DNA of 32,240 bases from Oscillospiraceae bacterium. GTDB lineage: Bacteria; Bacillota; Clostridia; Oscillospirales; Oscillospiraceae. Of the stretch, positions 7,237-16,616 are shown in pieces (position 1 is the stretch's first letter; each line of letters starts with the position of its first letter). The translations under genes and the position numbers were made by a program. Under the pieces are notes generated by a model. It made no database searches and had not been told where the DNA came from. It saw only the letters and a program-made list of their open reading frames with translations. The DNA is taken from assembly GCA_009784725.1 (NCBI GenBank), contig WQXS01000024.1, positions 1 through 32,240 of the forward strand. Direction: 5' to 3'.

Positions 7237-9612
7237 ATGATAAATTTCACAGATAATATTTTCAGGCTCTCAACAGATGAAACGAGCTATTGGTTCAGGG
7301 TTACCGGATTCGGGCATTTGGAGCATATTTATTACGGAGTATTTTTACCCGAGGACCAATCTGCTCAGCCATTGATTCTGAAACATACAGCAGAGCTTGG
7401 TTCCTGTGTCAACTACGACCCGGGAGACGATAAGTATTGCCTTGATACCTTTTGTCTTGAATGGTCCGGCATTGGAAAAGGGGATTACAGAAACACACCT
7501 GCAGAAATAAAAATGCCCGATGGTACATTTACTGCAGACTTTATCTATAAAAGTCATAAAATCGAAAACGGTAATATAATAATGGACACCTTGCCGATGG
7601 CTTACGGAAATGAAGCAGATTGCAAAACACTTGAAATAACAATGCTTGATGAAAGTAACAATACTACGCTGCTTTTATATTATACCGTTTATGCAAAATC
7701 TAATGTAATTACCCGCCGCTGCGTAATTATCAACAATAATAAAGCACCTCTTACAATCAAAAAGCTGATGAGTATGACAATGGATATTCCAAATGACGGA
7801 TACAGGCTTTTGACATTTGACGGAGGATGGATCAAAGAAGCAAATAAGCATGAACGTGAAGTTACATACGGAACTCATATCAACTCCTCAACAACCGGAA
7901 GCAGCAGCAACAGACACAACCCCGGTTTTATACTTGCAGCCAACGGCACAACAGAAACACAGGGAAATGCATTCGGGTTCAATCTCGTATACAGCGGAAA
8001 TCATTATGGAGCGGTTGAGCTTTCAAACCATGACCTTGTCAGAATACAAAGCGGTATAAATCCGTATTGCTTCGAATGGACGCTTGAAGCAAATGAAAAA
8101 TTTGAAACCCCCGAAGCAATTCTGAGCTGCTCGGATAAAGGGTTAAACGGCCTTTCGCATAATTTCCATGATTTTATTAATAACCATATAATACGCAGCG
8201 ACTGGAAAAATAAAGAGCGTCCTGTCGTGATAAATAACTGGGAAGCATACTTCTTTGATTTTAACCGCGATAAGCTCCTTAGCCTTGCAAGGCGTGCCAA
8301 ATTAATCGGTGTAGAAATGTTCGTGCTCGATGACGGTTGGTTCGGCAAACGTGACAACGACAAAGCAGGACTGGGCGATTACCACGTAAATACAAAAAAG
8401 CTTCCCGGCGGCCTCGAGGATTTTTCTGCGGCAATTCATAAGCTTGGAATGAAATTCGGTCTTTGGTTTGAGCCTGAAATGGTTAATGAAGACAGTGATT
8501 TATACAGAGCACACCCCGAATATGCTTTAAAAACTAACGGAAAAAACCCTGCACGGGGCCGTAACCAGCTTGTGCTTGATATGTGCAACCCCGAGGTTAG
8601 AGATTATATTGTAGAAAATGTGACCTCTATATTGGATTCGGCAAAGGTTGACTATGTAAAATGGGATTATAACAGGCACATAAGCGATGCCTGTTCTCCA
8701 TGTGTTCCCGACCAGGGAAGGTTTTTCCATGAGTATACAATGGGCTTATACGAAACCCTTGATAGGATTTTTTCACCCCGTCCGCATATACTTTTTGAAA
8801 GCTGCAGCAGCGGCGGAAACCGTTTTGACTTGGGAATGCTGTGTTTTTCACCGCAAATATGGACATCCGATGATACCGACCCTGTTGAAAGACTCCGGAT
8901 ACAAAGCGGTATATCTTACCTGTATCCGCTCTCAACCGTAAGCGCACATGTCTCCGAAGCACCGCATGTACAGACAATCCGCGATACCCCAATTGCAACA
9001 CGTTTTAATGTTGCGGCATTCGGATGCCTTGGTTATGAGCTAGATTTAAAGTATCTGACTTCAGAAGAAACAAAGGAAGTAAAAGAACAAATAGCGTTTT
9101 ATAAGAAAAATCGCAAGATATTTCAATTCGGCAGATTTTGGCGCGGAGAACAGTTTAAGGATAATAAGGTTGTATGGCATGTTGTCGATGAAAAAGCGAA
9201 AAAAGGAATCAGCGGATTTTTCCAAACACAGACAACTGCAAGCGAAGGCTTTGACCGCATGAAATTTATGGGATTAAAGGACGCTCAGAAGTATTCCGTA
9301 AAAACACGTACTCAACGACTTTTCATCAAACGTTTCGGAGGCCTTGTGAAGCATATATTACCCGTAGCACTGGACCCGAACGGAATTGTCCTTCGCACGG
9401 CAAACAAACACTACAGTATGAACGACTGCGTAGAAACCTACACAGGCTACGGAAAATCCCTGATGAGCGGGGTACTGCTAAACAACCAATTCGAAGGAAC
9501 CAATTATAATGAAAATACACGTATGCTGGGTGATTACGGTTCCAACTTATATATACTCGAAGCAGTAAGCGATACGAAAAAAGCTCCCGTCAAAAAATCG
9601 AAGGAGGATTAA
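7237..9612 (+). CDS. GH36 alpha-galactosidase
   Basis: A 791-residue cytoplasmic enzyme that removes terminal alpha-galactosyl groups from melibiose, raffinose-type sugars and related galactosides. An N-terminal beta-supersandwich domain (to about 310) precedes the (beta/alpha)8 barrel. The barrel carries FVLDDGWFGKRD, the nucleophile Asp477 in KWDYNRHIS, ESCSSGGNRFDLG, and the acid/base Asp545 in WTSDDTDPVERL, which are the GH36 signatures. Length is close to the 720-750 of the family, with an extra basic stretch near the C-terminus (about 690-715). The frame also opens with TTG at 7231, but ATG 7237 has the ribosome binding site (GGAG, 8 nt spacing). The symporter gene begins 3 nt downstream with its ribosome binding site inside this gene's last codons, so uptake and hydrolysis are coupled. 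Confidence 0.95.
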   Translation: MINFTDNIFRLSTDETSYWFRVTGFGHLEHIYYGVFLPEDQSAQPLILKHTAELGSCVNYDPGDDKYCLDTFCLEWSGIGKGDYRNTPAEIKMPDGTFTADFIYKSHKIENGNIIMDTLPMAYGNEADCKTLEITMLDESNNTTLLLYYTVYAKSNVITRRCVIINNNKAPLTIKKLMSMTMDIPNDGYRLLTFDGGWIKEANKHEREVTYGTHINSSTTGSSSNRHNPGFILAANGTTETQGNAFGFNLVYSGNHYGAVELSNHDLVRIQSGINPYCFEWTLEANEKFETPEAILSCSDKGLNGLSHNFHDFINNHIIRSDWKNKERPVVINNWEAYFFDFNRDKLLSLARRAKLIGVEMFVLDDGWFGKRDNDKAGLGDYHVNTKKLPGGLEDFSAAIHKLGMKFGLWFEPEMVNEDSDLYRAHPEYALKTNGKNPARGRNQLVLDMCNPEVRDYIVENVTSILDSAKVDYVKWDYNRHISDACSPCVPDQGRFFHEYTMGLYETLDRIFSPRPHILFESCSSGGNRFDLGMLCFSPQIWTSDDTDPVERLRIQSGISYLYPLSTVSAHVSEAPHVQTIRDTPIATRFNVAAFGCLGYELDLKYLTSEETKEVKEQIAFYKKNRKIFQFGRFWRGEQFKDNKVVWHVVDEKAKKGISGFFQTQTTASEGFDRMKFMGLKDAQKYSVKTRTQRLFIKRFGGLVKHILPVALDPNGIVLRTANKHYSMNDCVETYTGYGKSLMSGVLLNNQFEGTNYNENTRMLGDYGSNLYILEAVSDTKKAPVKKSKED

Positions 9613-9615
9613 ATC

Positions 9616-11019
9616 TTGGAAAGAAATTTTGATACCCGCAACAGATTCTGTTTTGGCCTCGGCACAATAGGCAGGGATATGTTTTATACACTTGTAAGCA
9701 TGTTTGTTATGGTATATATCACCGAAGCTCTTGGGGTGGATAACAAAACACTTGCGATTATGACAACAATGCTCCTTGTGCTTCGTATAATCGATGCTGT
9801 AAATGACCCTGTTATGGGGCTGATTGTTGATAATACTCATACAAAATGGGGGAAGTTTAAACCGTGGATTTTAATCGGTGCCGTTATAAGTGCAGCTATG
9901 ATGATTTTACTGTTTGCCGACATGGGTCTGACCGGAGCCGCTTATGCAGTAGTGTTTGGTATTTGTTACTTTATCTGGGATGTATCCTTCGGGCTTAACG
10001 ATGTCGCATACTGGTCAATGATGCCGTCACTTTCCACCGACCAGAAAACACGCGAGAAATTCGGCTCCTTTGCACGTATATGCGCAAGCATAGGACTCTT
10101 TACGGTTGTCGTGGGAGTTGTGCCTATTACAAATGCATTTGGTGATGCTCTCGGAAGCAAAACTCACGGTTGGTTTTTGTTTGCTGTAATTATCGCAGCA
10201 GTGATGATAGCATTTCAATCAATAACTCTTATCGGAGTTAAGGAACCTAAAGGAGTTTTCAAAAAGGAAGAAAACACATCATTGCTCGAAATGCTCAGGG
10301 CGCTTGGGAAAAACGACCAGTTGATGTGGGTCGCTGTTTCGCTGTCGTTATTTATGATTGGTTATACAACAACCACAATCTTTGGAGTGCATTTTTTCAA
10401 GTATGCATACGGCAACGAAAATACATATTCGATTTTCGCAGCAGTGCTTGGTGTATCACAGCTTGCAGCGTTCAGTATGTTTACGACCGTCAGTAAATTC
10501 TTCACAAGGCGTAAGCTTTACACGTATGCAACATGCTTTGTAATAGTCGGTTATATCCTGTTCTTCTTTGCGCCGATGAATATGATTTTTATAGGTGCGG
10601 CAGGAATGCTCATCTTTGTGGGACAGGCATTTATTCAGATTCTTATGCTTATGTTTCTCGCAGACACAATTGAGTACGGTCAGTGGAAGCTCGGCAAAAG
10701 AAATGAGAGTATCACATTTTCCGTTCAGCCTTTTATCAATAAAATAGGCGGAGCAATCGCAAGCGGTGTTCTCGGGCTTACACTTATAATATCCGGAATC
10801 AATGAAGCGGCAACTCCCGATGATGTGACACCGGGCGGAATAACGACAATGAAAGCCGCAATGCTTCTTTTCCCGCTTATAGCGATTGTAATCGGATATT
10901 TTATTAATATGGCGAAATTTAAAATAGATGAAAAACGTTATGCGGAAATTATTTCTGAATTAAAAGCCCGGGGTGATATAGCGGAGGATGCAGGTAATAG
11001 TGATGCAACAGATGAATAA
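9616..11019 (+). CDS. GPH-family sugar:cation symporter (MelB-like)
   Basis: A 467-residue polytopic membrane protein with about 12 hydrophobic segments, from the glycoside-pentoside-hexuronide:cation symporter family of the major facilitator superfamily. The family signature is clear in residues 57-84: DAVNDPVMGLIVDNTHTKWG followed by KFKPW. Asp60 and Asp64 appear to match the cation-site Asp55 and Asp59 of E. coli MelB. It probably imports alpha-galactosides such as melibiose or raffinose with Na+ or H+ for the GH36 enzyme encoded directly upstream; the substrate is inferred from that pairing. Translation starts at TTG 9616, supported by AAGGAGG at 9601-9607 with 8-nt spacing. Its last codons overlap the next gene, which continues the operon. 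Confidence 0.9.
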   Translation: MERNFDTRNRFCFGLGTIGRDMFYTLVSMFVMVYITEALGVDNKTLAIMTTMLLVLRIIDAVNDPVMGLIVDNTHTKWGKFKPWILIGAVISAAMMILLFADMGLTGAAYAVVFGICYFIWDVSFGLNDVAYWSMMPSLSTDQKTREKFGSFARICASIGLFTVVVGVVPITNAFGDALGSKTHGWFLFAVIIAAVMIAFQSITLIGVKEPKGVFKKEENTSLLEMLRALGKNDQLMWVAVSLSLFMIGYTTTTIFGVHFFKYAYGNENTYSIFAAVLGVSQLAAFSMFTTVSKFFTRRKLYTYATCFVIVGYILFFFAPMNMIFIGAAGMLIFVGQAFIQILMLMFLADTIEYGQWKLGKRNESITFSVQPFINKIGGAIASGVLGLTLIISGINEAATPDDVTPGGITTMKAAMLLFPLIAIVIGYFINMAKFKIDEKRYAEIISELKARGDIAEDAGNSDATDE

Positions 11020-11473
11020 TACATACTATACCTACGAAACATCATATGGTATTATAACAGTCGAATCTGACGGTGCAGCAATCACTTTACTCAAAGCAGG
11101 AAAGAACATTAATCCGCGCGGTAAAAAAACAGCAACGCCTCTAACCGACAAGACTGCAAATCAGCTCAACGAGTATTTTGAAGGCAAACGAAAGGTTTTT
11201 GACATTCCGCTAAATCCGCAAGGAACCGATTTTCAACGCAAGGTGTGGAAAGCACTCGAAGCAATCCCGTATGGTGAAACAAGAAGCTACAAAGATATCG
11301 CAACAGCAGTCGGCAATCCAAAAGCATGCCGTGCAGTCGGACTTGCAAACAACAAAAACCCAATATGGATAATTATCCCATGCCATCGTGTAATCGGTGC
11401 AAACGGAAGTCTTACAGGTTACGGCGGAGGCATCGACATGAAAAGAAAATTATTAGATAAGGAAAGTAACTAA
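11003..11473 (+). CDS. ogt: methylated-DNA--[protein]-cysteine S-methyltransferase
   Basis: A suicide DNA-repair protein that takes the methyl group from O6-methylguanine onto its own cysteine. The diagnostic PCHRVIG motif is present with the acceptor Cys127, preceded by the helix-turn-helix arginine-finger region (GETRSYKDIA, AVGNPKACRAVGLANNKNP). At 156 residues it is a compact Ogt type without the Ada sensor domain. The start is uncertain: ATG codons at 10988, 11003 and 11012 are in frame, the only GGAGG (10983-10987) touches the first and is 15 nt from the second, and 11012 gives the N-terminus (MNNTYYTY) most usual for the family. All three overlap the end of the symporter gene. Its place in a sugar operon has no obvious metabolic reason. 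Confidence 0.9.
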   Translation: MQQMNNTYYTYETSYGIITVESDGAAITLLKAGKNINPRGKKTATPLTDKTANQLNEYFEGKRKVFDIPLNPQGTDFQRKVWKALEAIPYGETRSYKDIATAVGNPKACRAVGLANNKNPIWIIIPCHRVIGANGSLTGYGGGIDMKRKLLDKESN

Positions 11474-11474
11474 T

Positions 11475-12251
11475 ATGAATGTAATTCTCAAAGCTGACGG
11501 GCTTACGAAAACCTTTAGTCTGTCGGCAAAGCAGCAAAAGCTGCAAAACACAAAGAAAAAGGTTATAACAGCCGCCGACCATGTATCATTTGAAGCCTAT
11601 AACGGTGAGATATTCGGTTTGCTCGGACCTAACGGCGCAGGGAAAACAACTACACTGCGTATGCTTGCAACAATTATTAAAGCTGATGAGGGTGATGCAG
11701 TCGTTGATGGTTCAAGCATAAAAAGTGAACCTGATACCGTTCGCTCAAAAATCGGTTTTCTTACAAGCGAGCTTAAGCTTGAGGATTTTTTCACACCGAA
11801 TTATTTGTTTGATTTCTTTTCAAAAATCCACCATATTGACCCTGTTACAAGCCAAGAGCGAAAACGCAAACTATTTGAAAAATTCGGAATTGATAAATTT
11901 GCAGAGGTAAAAGTTGCGAACCTGTCAACCGGAATGAAACAGAAAACTTCTCTTGTTGTTTCAATCGTTCATGACCCGAATATAATTATATTTGACGAAC
12001 CGACAAACGGGCTTGACGTTATAACGGCAAAGGTTGTAACAGATTTCCTGCTTGAGCTTAAAGAACAAGGGAAAACAATAATATTGTCAACGCATATATT
12101 CAGCCTTGTTGAGAAGCTTTGTGACAGAGCCGGGATTATTATTGACGGAAAGATGGTTGCATGTGACACACTGGCAAATCTGACCGCAGAAAAACCGCTG
12201 GAGGATATTTTCTTCGACCTCTATTCGGAAAATGCAGGAGGTGCGGAATGA
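11475..12251 (+). CDS. ABC transporter ATP-binding protein, NatA-like
   Basis: The 258-residue cytoplasmic ATPase of an ABC-2 type exporter. The Walker A motif GPNGAGKTT is at about 52-60, the signature LSTGMKQK is the variant typical of NatA-like proteins, and Walker B with the catalytic glutamate is IIIFDEPTNGLD, followed by the H-loop (ILSTHIF). It starts one base after the Ogt stop, with AAGGAAAG upstream, and its stop overlaps the permease start by 4 nt (ATGA). The two proteins therefore form one exporter. In Bacillus NatAB extrudes Na+; other members export peptides or antibiotics, so the cargo is open. A sodium extruder next to a possible Na+:sugar symporter would be a sensible pairing but is only inference. 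Confidence 0.9.
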   Translation: MNVILKADGLTKTFSLSAKQQKLQNTKKKVITAADHVSFEAYNGEIFGLLGPNGAGKTTTLRMLATIIKADEGDAVVDGSSIKSEPDTVRSKIGFLTSELKLEDFFTPNYLFDFFSKIHHIDPVTSQERKRKLFEKFGIDKFAEVKVANLSTGMKQKTSLVVSIVHDPNIIIFDEPTNGLDVITAKVVTDFLLELKEQGKTIILSTHIFSLVEKLCDRAGIIIDGKMVACDTLANLTAEKPLEDIFFDLYSENAGGAE

Positions 12252-13426
12252 AAAATATCATAACAATTATGTCAAAGGAATTTACAAGGTTTTTCACGGA
12301 TAAACGAATGGTGCTTATGACCATTCTGCCTGCTGTTCTTATATATGTTGTTTATACATTTATGGGAACAATGATGGCAAGAGTAGTATTACCTGACGAG
12401 TATGCAACAAGGGTTTTTGCAGTAAATGCACCTGCTTCAATAACACAGGTATTGCAGGCTGCCGATATTCGCATTGAAAATATCGGAGCAAATGAAACTC
12501 CGGAAGCTAAGGAAAGATTGATAAACAAAGAAGCGGATTTACTGATGATTTTCCCTGCAGACTTCGATGCATTAGTTGAAGTATATGATTTGCAAACTGC
12601 AGCCGGCCCTGCGCCGAATATCGAAATGTATTTTCTGTCTACCGAACCGAACTCCGCAACCGCATATCATCAAATAACAGCAATACTCGATTTATATGAA
12701 ACTTCACTTGTCAACAAGTTTGATATCAACAGAGATAATACAAATGCAGACCTTGCAACCGCTGAGGATGTTGCAGCAAGCATAATATCTATGATAATGC
12801 CGATGCTTCTGTTTATTTTCCTGTTTTCCGGCTGTATGGGTCTTGCGCTCGAATCAATCACGGGAGAAAAAGAGCGCGGAACACTTGCAACATTGCTTGT
12901 ATCCCCGCTTAAAAGAAGTGAGCTTGCTATAGGAAAAATACTGAGCCTTGCGGTATTGTCATTTTTATCGGGTTTAGTTACGGCAATTGCAACGATTCTT
13001 GCACTTCCGAATCTTATGGGCGGCGGTACAGACGGTATGGTCGATGTGAACATATACAGCATAACCGATTATATTCTTCTTGCATTGATTATACTTACAG
13101 TACTGCTTGTAATGGTTGCAATGGTATCAATTGTTTCTGCGTTTGCAAAAACATTAAAAGAAGCGGGACAAGCGACTATGCCGCTGATGATTGTTGTTAT
13201 GCTCGTCGGCGTATCGGGCATGTTCGGCGGAGGAGTTCCGACAGAGCCGTTTTATTACATGATTCCGTTATACGGAAGCGTACAGAGCATGAGCGGAATA
13301 TTTTCACTTGAGTATTCCACAGTGAATATAATAGTAGCATGTATCAGCAATTTGGTTTTCGCTTGTATCGGCGGCTATATACTGACAAAAATGTTCAACA
13401 GTGAAAAAGTCATGTTTTCAAAATAG
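12248..13426 (+). CDS. ABC-2 type transporter permease, NatB-like
   Basis: The 392-residue membrane partner of the preceding ATPase. The topology is the NatB/YhaP type: one N-terminal span (about 20-42, after KEFTRFFTDKRM), a large extracytoplasmic loop (about 45-175) and a C-terminal block of five or six spans. The block contains the conserved ESITGEKERGTLATLLVSPLKRSELAIGK coupling segment that contacts the ATPase. Translation is coupled by the 4-nt overlap with the ATPase gene. The stop lies 33 nt before the sortase start, so the sortase may share the transcript. Confidence 0.9.
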   Translation: MKNIITIMSKEFTRFFTDKRMVLMTILPAVLIYVVYTFMGTMMARVVLPDEYATRVFAVNAPASITQVLQAADIRIENIGANETPEAKERLINKEADLLMIFPADFDALVEVYDLQTAAGPAPNIEMYFLSTEPNSATAYHQITAILDLYETSLVNKFDINRDNTNADLATAEDVAASIISMIMPMLLFIFLFSGCMGLALESITGEKERGTLATLLVSPLKRSELAIGKILSLAVLSFLSGLVTAIATILALPNLMGGGTDGMVDVNIYSITDYILLALIILTVLLVMVAMVSIVSAFAKTLKEAGQATMPLMIVVMLVGVSGMFGGGVPTEPFYYMIPLYGSVQSMSGIFSLEYSTVNIIVACISNLVFACIGGYILTKMFNSEKVMFSK

Positions 13427-13459
13427 AAGTTAAAGCAAACCGGGCAGAGGTAACAGCGA

Positions 13460-14242
13460 GTGAAGAAATGGCTTAGCGAGATATTAAAACGCCCCATTAC
13501 AAAGAGGCAGGTTTTATATGCTTCTATGATGCTGATTGGCGCTTTCTTTGCAGCCGCTGCTCTGCGTATGATTCTGAGTGATACAATGGAGGATACTGCT
13601 GCACGTGTAGAGTATCTGCAGCTCCGAGAGGCGTTTCCCGAGGTTTCAAGACAACCGGTTTTAGTCGAGGATGAAGATGAAGAAATCATCCCCGAGGAAG
13701 AAGAGGATGAGTTTGATTTACGCAATCTGTCACTTGACGAGCTTGCAGCTATTAACAGAGATTTCATCGGCTGGATAAATGCGGGAAATGCAATTGATTA
13801 TCCCGTTGTACGCGGAAATGATAACACCAGATATATAGATATAACGTTTTTCGGCAGCCGCAACTCTGCGGGGACTATTTTCATGGACTACCGCAACTCG
13901 GGGGGTTTTGACGAGCATGTTGCAATCTTATACGGGCATTTTACAAGAGACGGTTCAATGTTCTCGGCACTTATAAATTACCTGAATCCCGGCTACAGGC
14001 GAAGCAACCCGAACATCAACATAACAACACGTGACGGCAGAAATCTTACATACAGGGTGTTTGCCGCAGTTTTAACCGATGCCTGGGATAATGCATACAC
14101 TGTAGGCATTAGAGACAGCTCGAAAGCAGCAGAGACATTCCCCGATGCTCCGAATTCTGCAAGCAGGTTTTTACTCCTGTCAACATGTACAAGAAGCAGG
14201 GACGAAAACGAAAGAGTACTCGTATTTGCTGCACTGAGCTGA
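13460..14242 (+). CDS. class B sortase
   Basis: A 260-residue membrane-anchored transpeptidase that joins surface proteins to the cell wall or to each other. There is one N-terminal span (about 19-40), then a strongly acidic linker (about 70-87, mostly Asp and Glu) and the sortase beta-barrel. The catalytic triad is His160 (LYGHFTRDGSMFSAL), Cys243 (LSTCTRSR) and Arg252 (NERVLVFA). The DGSMFSAL segment and the TC..SR..ERV pattern are those of class B. The start is GTG at 13460 with AGAGG 9 nt upstream. No protein in this window carries an evident sortase signal; the CAP protein at 15324 is on the other side of a minus-strand gene and keeps a membrane anchor instead. The stop is only 4 nt from the convergent neighbour's stop, with no hairpin between them. 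Confidence 0.88.
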   Translation: MKKWLSEILKRPITKRQVLYASMMLIGAFFAAAALRMILSDTMEDTAARVEYLQLREAFPEVSRQPVLVEDEDEEIIPEEEEDEFDLRNLSLDELAAINRDFIGWINAGNAIDYPVVRGNDNTRYIDITFFGSRNSAGTIFMDYRNSGGFDEHVAILYGHFTRDGSMFSALINYLNPGYRRSNPNINITTRDGRNLTYRVFAAVLTDAWDNAYTVGIRDSSKAAETFPDAPNSASRFLLLSTCTRSRDENERVLVFAALS

Positions 14243-14246
14243 GCAC

Positions 14247-15272
14247 TTACAGCTTTGCCAAATCGGCAAGAAACTCATCGATTTTATCACCCGGTGTTGC
14301 CCAGGATGTAAGCAGACGTGCGGCAATATTGCTCTCAATGCTCTGCCAGTCATAAAAACCGTGGGAAACATGCAGTTTTTCGGCAACTGCGGCGGGGAAA
14401 ACAGGAATAATTAAGTTTGTCTGAGCGGGATACAGGAAGCTGTATCCCAGTTTTTTTATTCCCTCAGCCAGTTTTTGTGCGCAGTTATTTGCATATAAAG
14501 CAAGCTCATCATATAAATTATCTGTAAAAAGCGTTTTAAACTGTACTCCAATCGCTGCAGTTTTTGCCATAAGCCCTCCGCGTTGCTTCAGAAGAAAACG
14601 GAAATCATTTTTCAGCGTATTGTTGCATATAACAATTGCCTCACCGAATAATGCTCCGTTTTTTGTTCCGCCGATAAAAAAGGCATCGGCAAAATCTGCA
14701 ATATCAGAATATTCCAGGTCACAAGCAAAGCTGTTTAAGGCAGCGCCAAGCCTTGCGCCGTCAATATACAGGTATAAGTCATTAGCATGGCAAAACTCTG
14801 ATATAGCTGACAGCTCATCTTTTGTATAAACAGTTCCGCATTCTGTTGATAATGAAACATACACAAGACGGGGTTTTACCATATGCTCATCACCCGCATG
14901 TTCATCAAGAACGGATTTAATATCGGATACACAGAGTTTTCCTCCGCTTCCCTCGCAGGTACAAATTTTATGTCCGGTTGCTTCAATCGCACCTGTTTCA
15001 TGCACGAAGATATGACCGCTTTTTACAGCTATAACCGCTTCATGCGGACGCAGAGCGGATGATATTACAACAAGATTCGCATGTGTTCCTCCGGAAATAA
15101 AGTGAATATCGGCATCCGGCTTGTTTATTTTAGCTCGGATAAGCAAGGCGGCGTCATCGGAAAACTCATCAAGACCGTACCCTTCAAATTGTGAATTACC
15201 AATTGCCGCAAAGGATTCCAGGATTTTCGGGTGAACCATTTCACTGTAATCGTTTTTAAAACTATGCTTCAT
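14247..15272 (-). CDS. low-specificity L-threonine aldolase-type PLP enzyme
   Basis: A 341-residue cytoplasmic fold-type I pyridoxal-phosphate enzyme of the threonine aldolase/beta-eliminating lyase family, cleaving L-threonine or L-allo-threonine to glycine and acetaldehyde. Lys204 in FFIGGTKNGALFGEA is the Schiff-base lysine, Asp171 in YIDGARLGAAL binds the pyridine nitrogen, and His91 in HETGAIEATG is the ring-stacking histidine; SGGTHANLVV binds phosphate. Length matches the family (about 340). The minus-strand ATG follows AAGGATGTTAAACAG. It is monocistronic, divergent from the CAP protein gene with only 51 nt between starts, so the two promoters must overlap neighbouring sequence. Which beta-hydroxy amino acid isomer it prefers cannot be read from the sequence. 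Confidence 0.9.
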   Translation of the reverse strand: MKHSFKNDYSEMVHPKILESFAAIGNSQFEGYGLDEFSDDAALLIRAKINKPDADIHFISGGTHANLVVISSALRPHEAVIAVKSGHIFVHETGAIEATGHKICTCEGSGGKLCVSDIKSVLDEHAGDEHMVKPRLVYVSLSTECGTVYTKDELSAISEFCHANDLYLYIDGARLGAALNSFACDLEYSDIADFADAFFIGGTKNGALFGEAIVICNNTLKNDFRFLLKQRGGLMAKTAAIGVQFKTLFTDNLYDELALYANNCAQKLAEGIKKLGYSFLYPAQTNLIIPVFPAAVAEKLHVSHGFYDWQSIESNIAARLLTSWATPGDKIDEFLADLAKL

Positions 15273-15288
15273 CTGTTTAACATCCTTC

Positions 15289-15317
15289 TTTACAAATTTG
15301 ACGATTCAAATTAAAAT
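15289..15317 (+). promoter_or_regulatory. promoter predicting a leaderless transcript for the CAP protein
   Basis: TTTACA, a 17-nt spacer and TAAAAT. A start of transcription 7 nt beyond the -10 box falls on 15324, the A of the ATG, and no Shine-Dalgarno sequence lies between. Confidence 0.5.
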
Positions 15318-15323
15318 ATATGT

Positions 15324-16616
15324 ATGAATAATAAAGTAATAAGAATTACAATAATTGTTTTATCCGCACTTCTTGCACTTTTGGTTCTTGCGGTTATTAT
15401 AGTATACAACCAAAGAGCGGCAGAGCCTGATTCAGATACGGATTATGACAGCGTTGAAGAAACTCCCGGGTTACCGTTGAATGAAATCGAAGTAGCAAGC
15501 ATAAGGGTGGTTCTTGAAAGCTACGAAATTTACAGAGGCACCAGATTCATGCCCGAAGTAATTATACTACCCGATAATGCTACTGACAAGGATTTTACAC
15601 TTCATTCGGATAATGAACGTGTTGTGCGTCAACAGGGGAATAATTGGGTTGCAGTTGAGGTAGGTACGGCAAATCTTATTGCCACAGCTTCAAACGGCAT
15701 CACAGGTATGGCGGTTGTTGTAGTAATAGCACCCGAAGCGGAATTTATGTCCTTTCAAGAGGAGGAAGTGACACTTGATATAGGTGAGGTTTTTGAGCTC
15801 ATTCCGACATTTATTCCGAGAGATGCAGGACTCGGCGGGGTTGTAGTATATACATCGGTAAATGAGCGGGTTGCGACCGTTACAAGTGACGGTAAAATCA
15901 GCGCAGTCGGTCCGGGGACAACGACAATAAGAGGCACTGTCGGAGATGTCAGTGCGGAAATCAAAGTTACAGTAGAAATTCAAATAAGAAGCATTATTAT
16001 AACTATGAACCGCAGAGTATTCGCTATCGGTGAACGTGCAGAGTTTTCAATACAGGTTGAACCTGAGAATGCCACAAATTCAGGAGTATCCGTAAGCTTC
16101 AGCGGTGCTGCGGTCACATCAACGGGAGTAAATTCATTTCGCTGTGACGAAGCAGGGGAGGTAACTGTAACATTTACCTCCGACAGCAACAGCTCGATCA
16201 GCCGGAGTATGGATATTATTGTTCACGACCTTGCCGTTCTTGCCGACGAGGTTTTCAGGCTGACGAATATTGAAAGAGCAAATTCAGACCTTACACCTGT
16301 CGGAAGAATTGCACTGCTGACACAGGTTGCGCAGTTACGAGTGCGTGAGATATCCGAACCTAATCAGTTTTCACACACAAGACCGGATGGCAGAGCATTC
16401 CAAACAGCTTTTAACGATATCGGTCTGCAATATACCTATGCCGGAGAAAATTTAGCCGCCGGACAGGAAAGCCCGGCGGAAGCGGTCAGAGCATGGATGG
16501 AATCAACAACGGGACACCGTGAAACCATATTGGACAGTGATTTCGGGAACCTTGGAGTTGCAGTAACCATTGACGGTGACGGAAGACTCTATTGGGTACA
16601 GATATTTATGAACTGA
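15324..16616 (+). CDS. membrane-anchored Ig-like (BIG2) and CAP/SCP domain surface protein
   Basis: A 430-residue extracytoplasmic protein. Residues 6-29 form one hydrophobic segment without an evident lipobox or cleavage motif, so it is probably an N-terminal anchor, followed by an acidic linker. Two or three bacterial Ig-like repeats follow (about 55-300), with BIG2 features such as ATVTSDGKISAVGPGTTTIRGTVGD. The C-terminus (about 305-430) is a CAP/YkwD-type domain: FSHTRPDGRAFQTAF, YAGENLAAG, AVRAWMESTTGHRETILDSDFGNLGVAV and YWVQIF. CAP domains of this kind are common on Clostridia surfaces and spore coats, but their activity is unsettled. The start lacks a ribosome binding site, which fits the leaderless promoter. 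Expression and partners are unknown. Confidence 0.88.
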   Translation: MNNKVIRITIIVLSALLALLVLAVIIVYNQRAAEPDSDTDYDSVEETPGLPLNEIEVASIRVVLESYEIYRGTRFMPEVIILPDNATDKDFTLHSDNERVVRQQGNNWVAVEVGTANLIATASNGITGMAVVVVIAPEAEFMSFQEEEVTLDIGEVFELIPTFIPRDAGLGGVVVYTSVNERVATVTSDGKISAVGPGTTTIRGTVGDVSAEIKVTVEIQIRSIIITMNRRVFAIGERAEFSIQVEPENATNSGVSVSFSGAAVTSTGVNSFRCDEAGEVTVTFTSDSNSSISRSMDIIVHDLAVLADEVFRLTNIERANSDLTPVGRIALLTQVAQLRVREISEPNQFSHTRPDGRAFQTAFNDIGLQYTYAGENLAAGQESPAEAVRAWMESTTGHRETILDSDFGNLGVAVTIDGDGRLYWVQIFMN

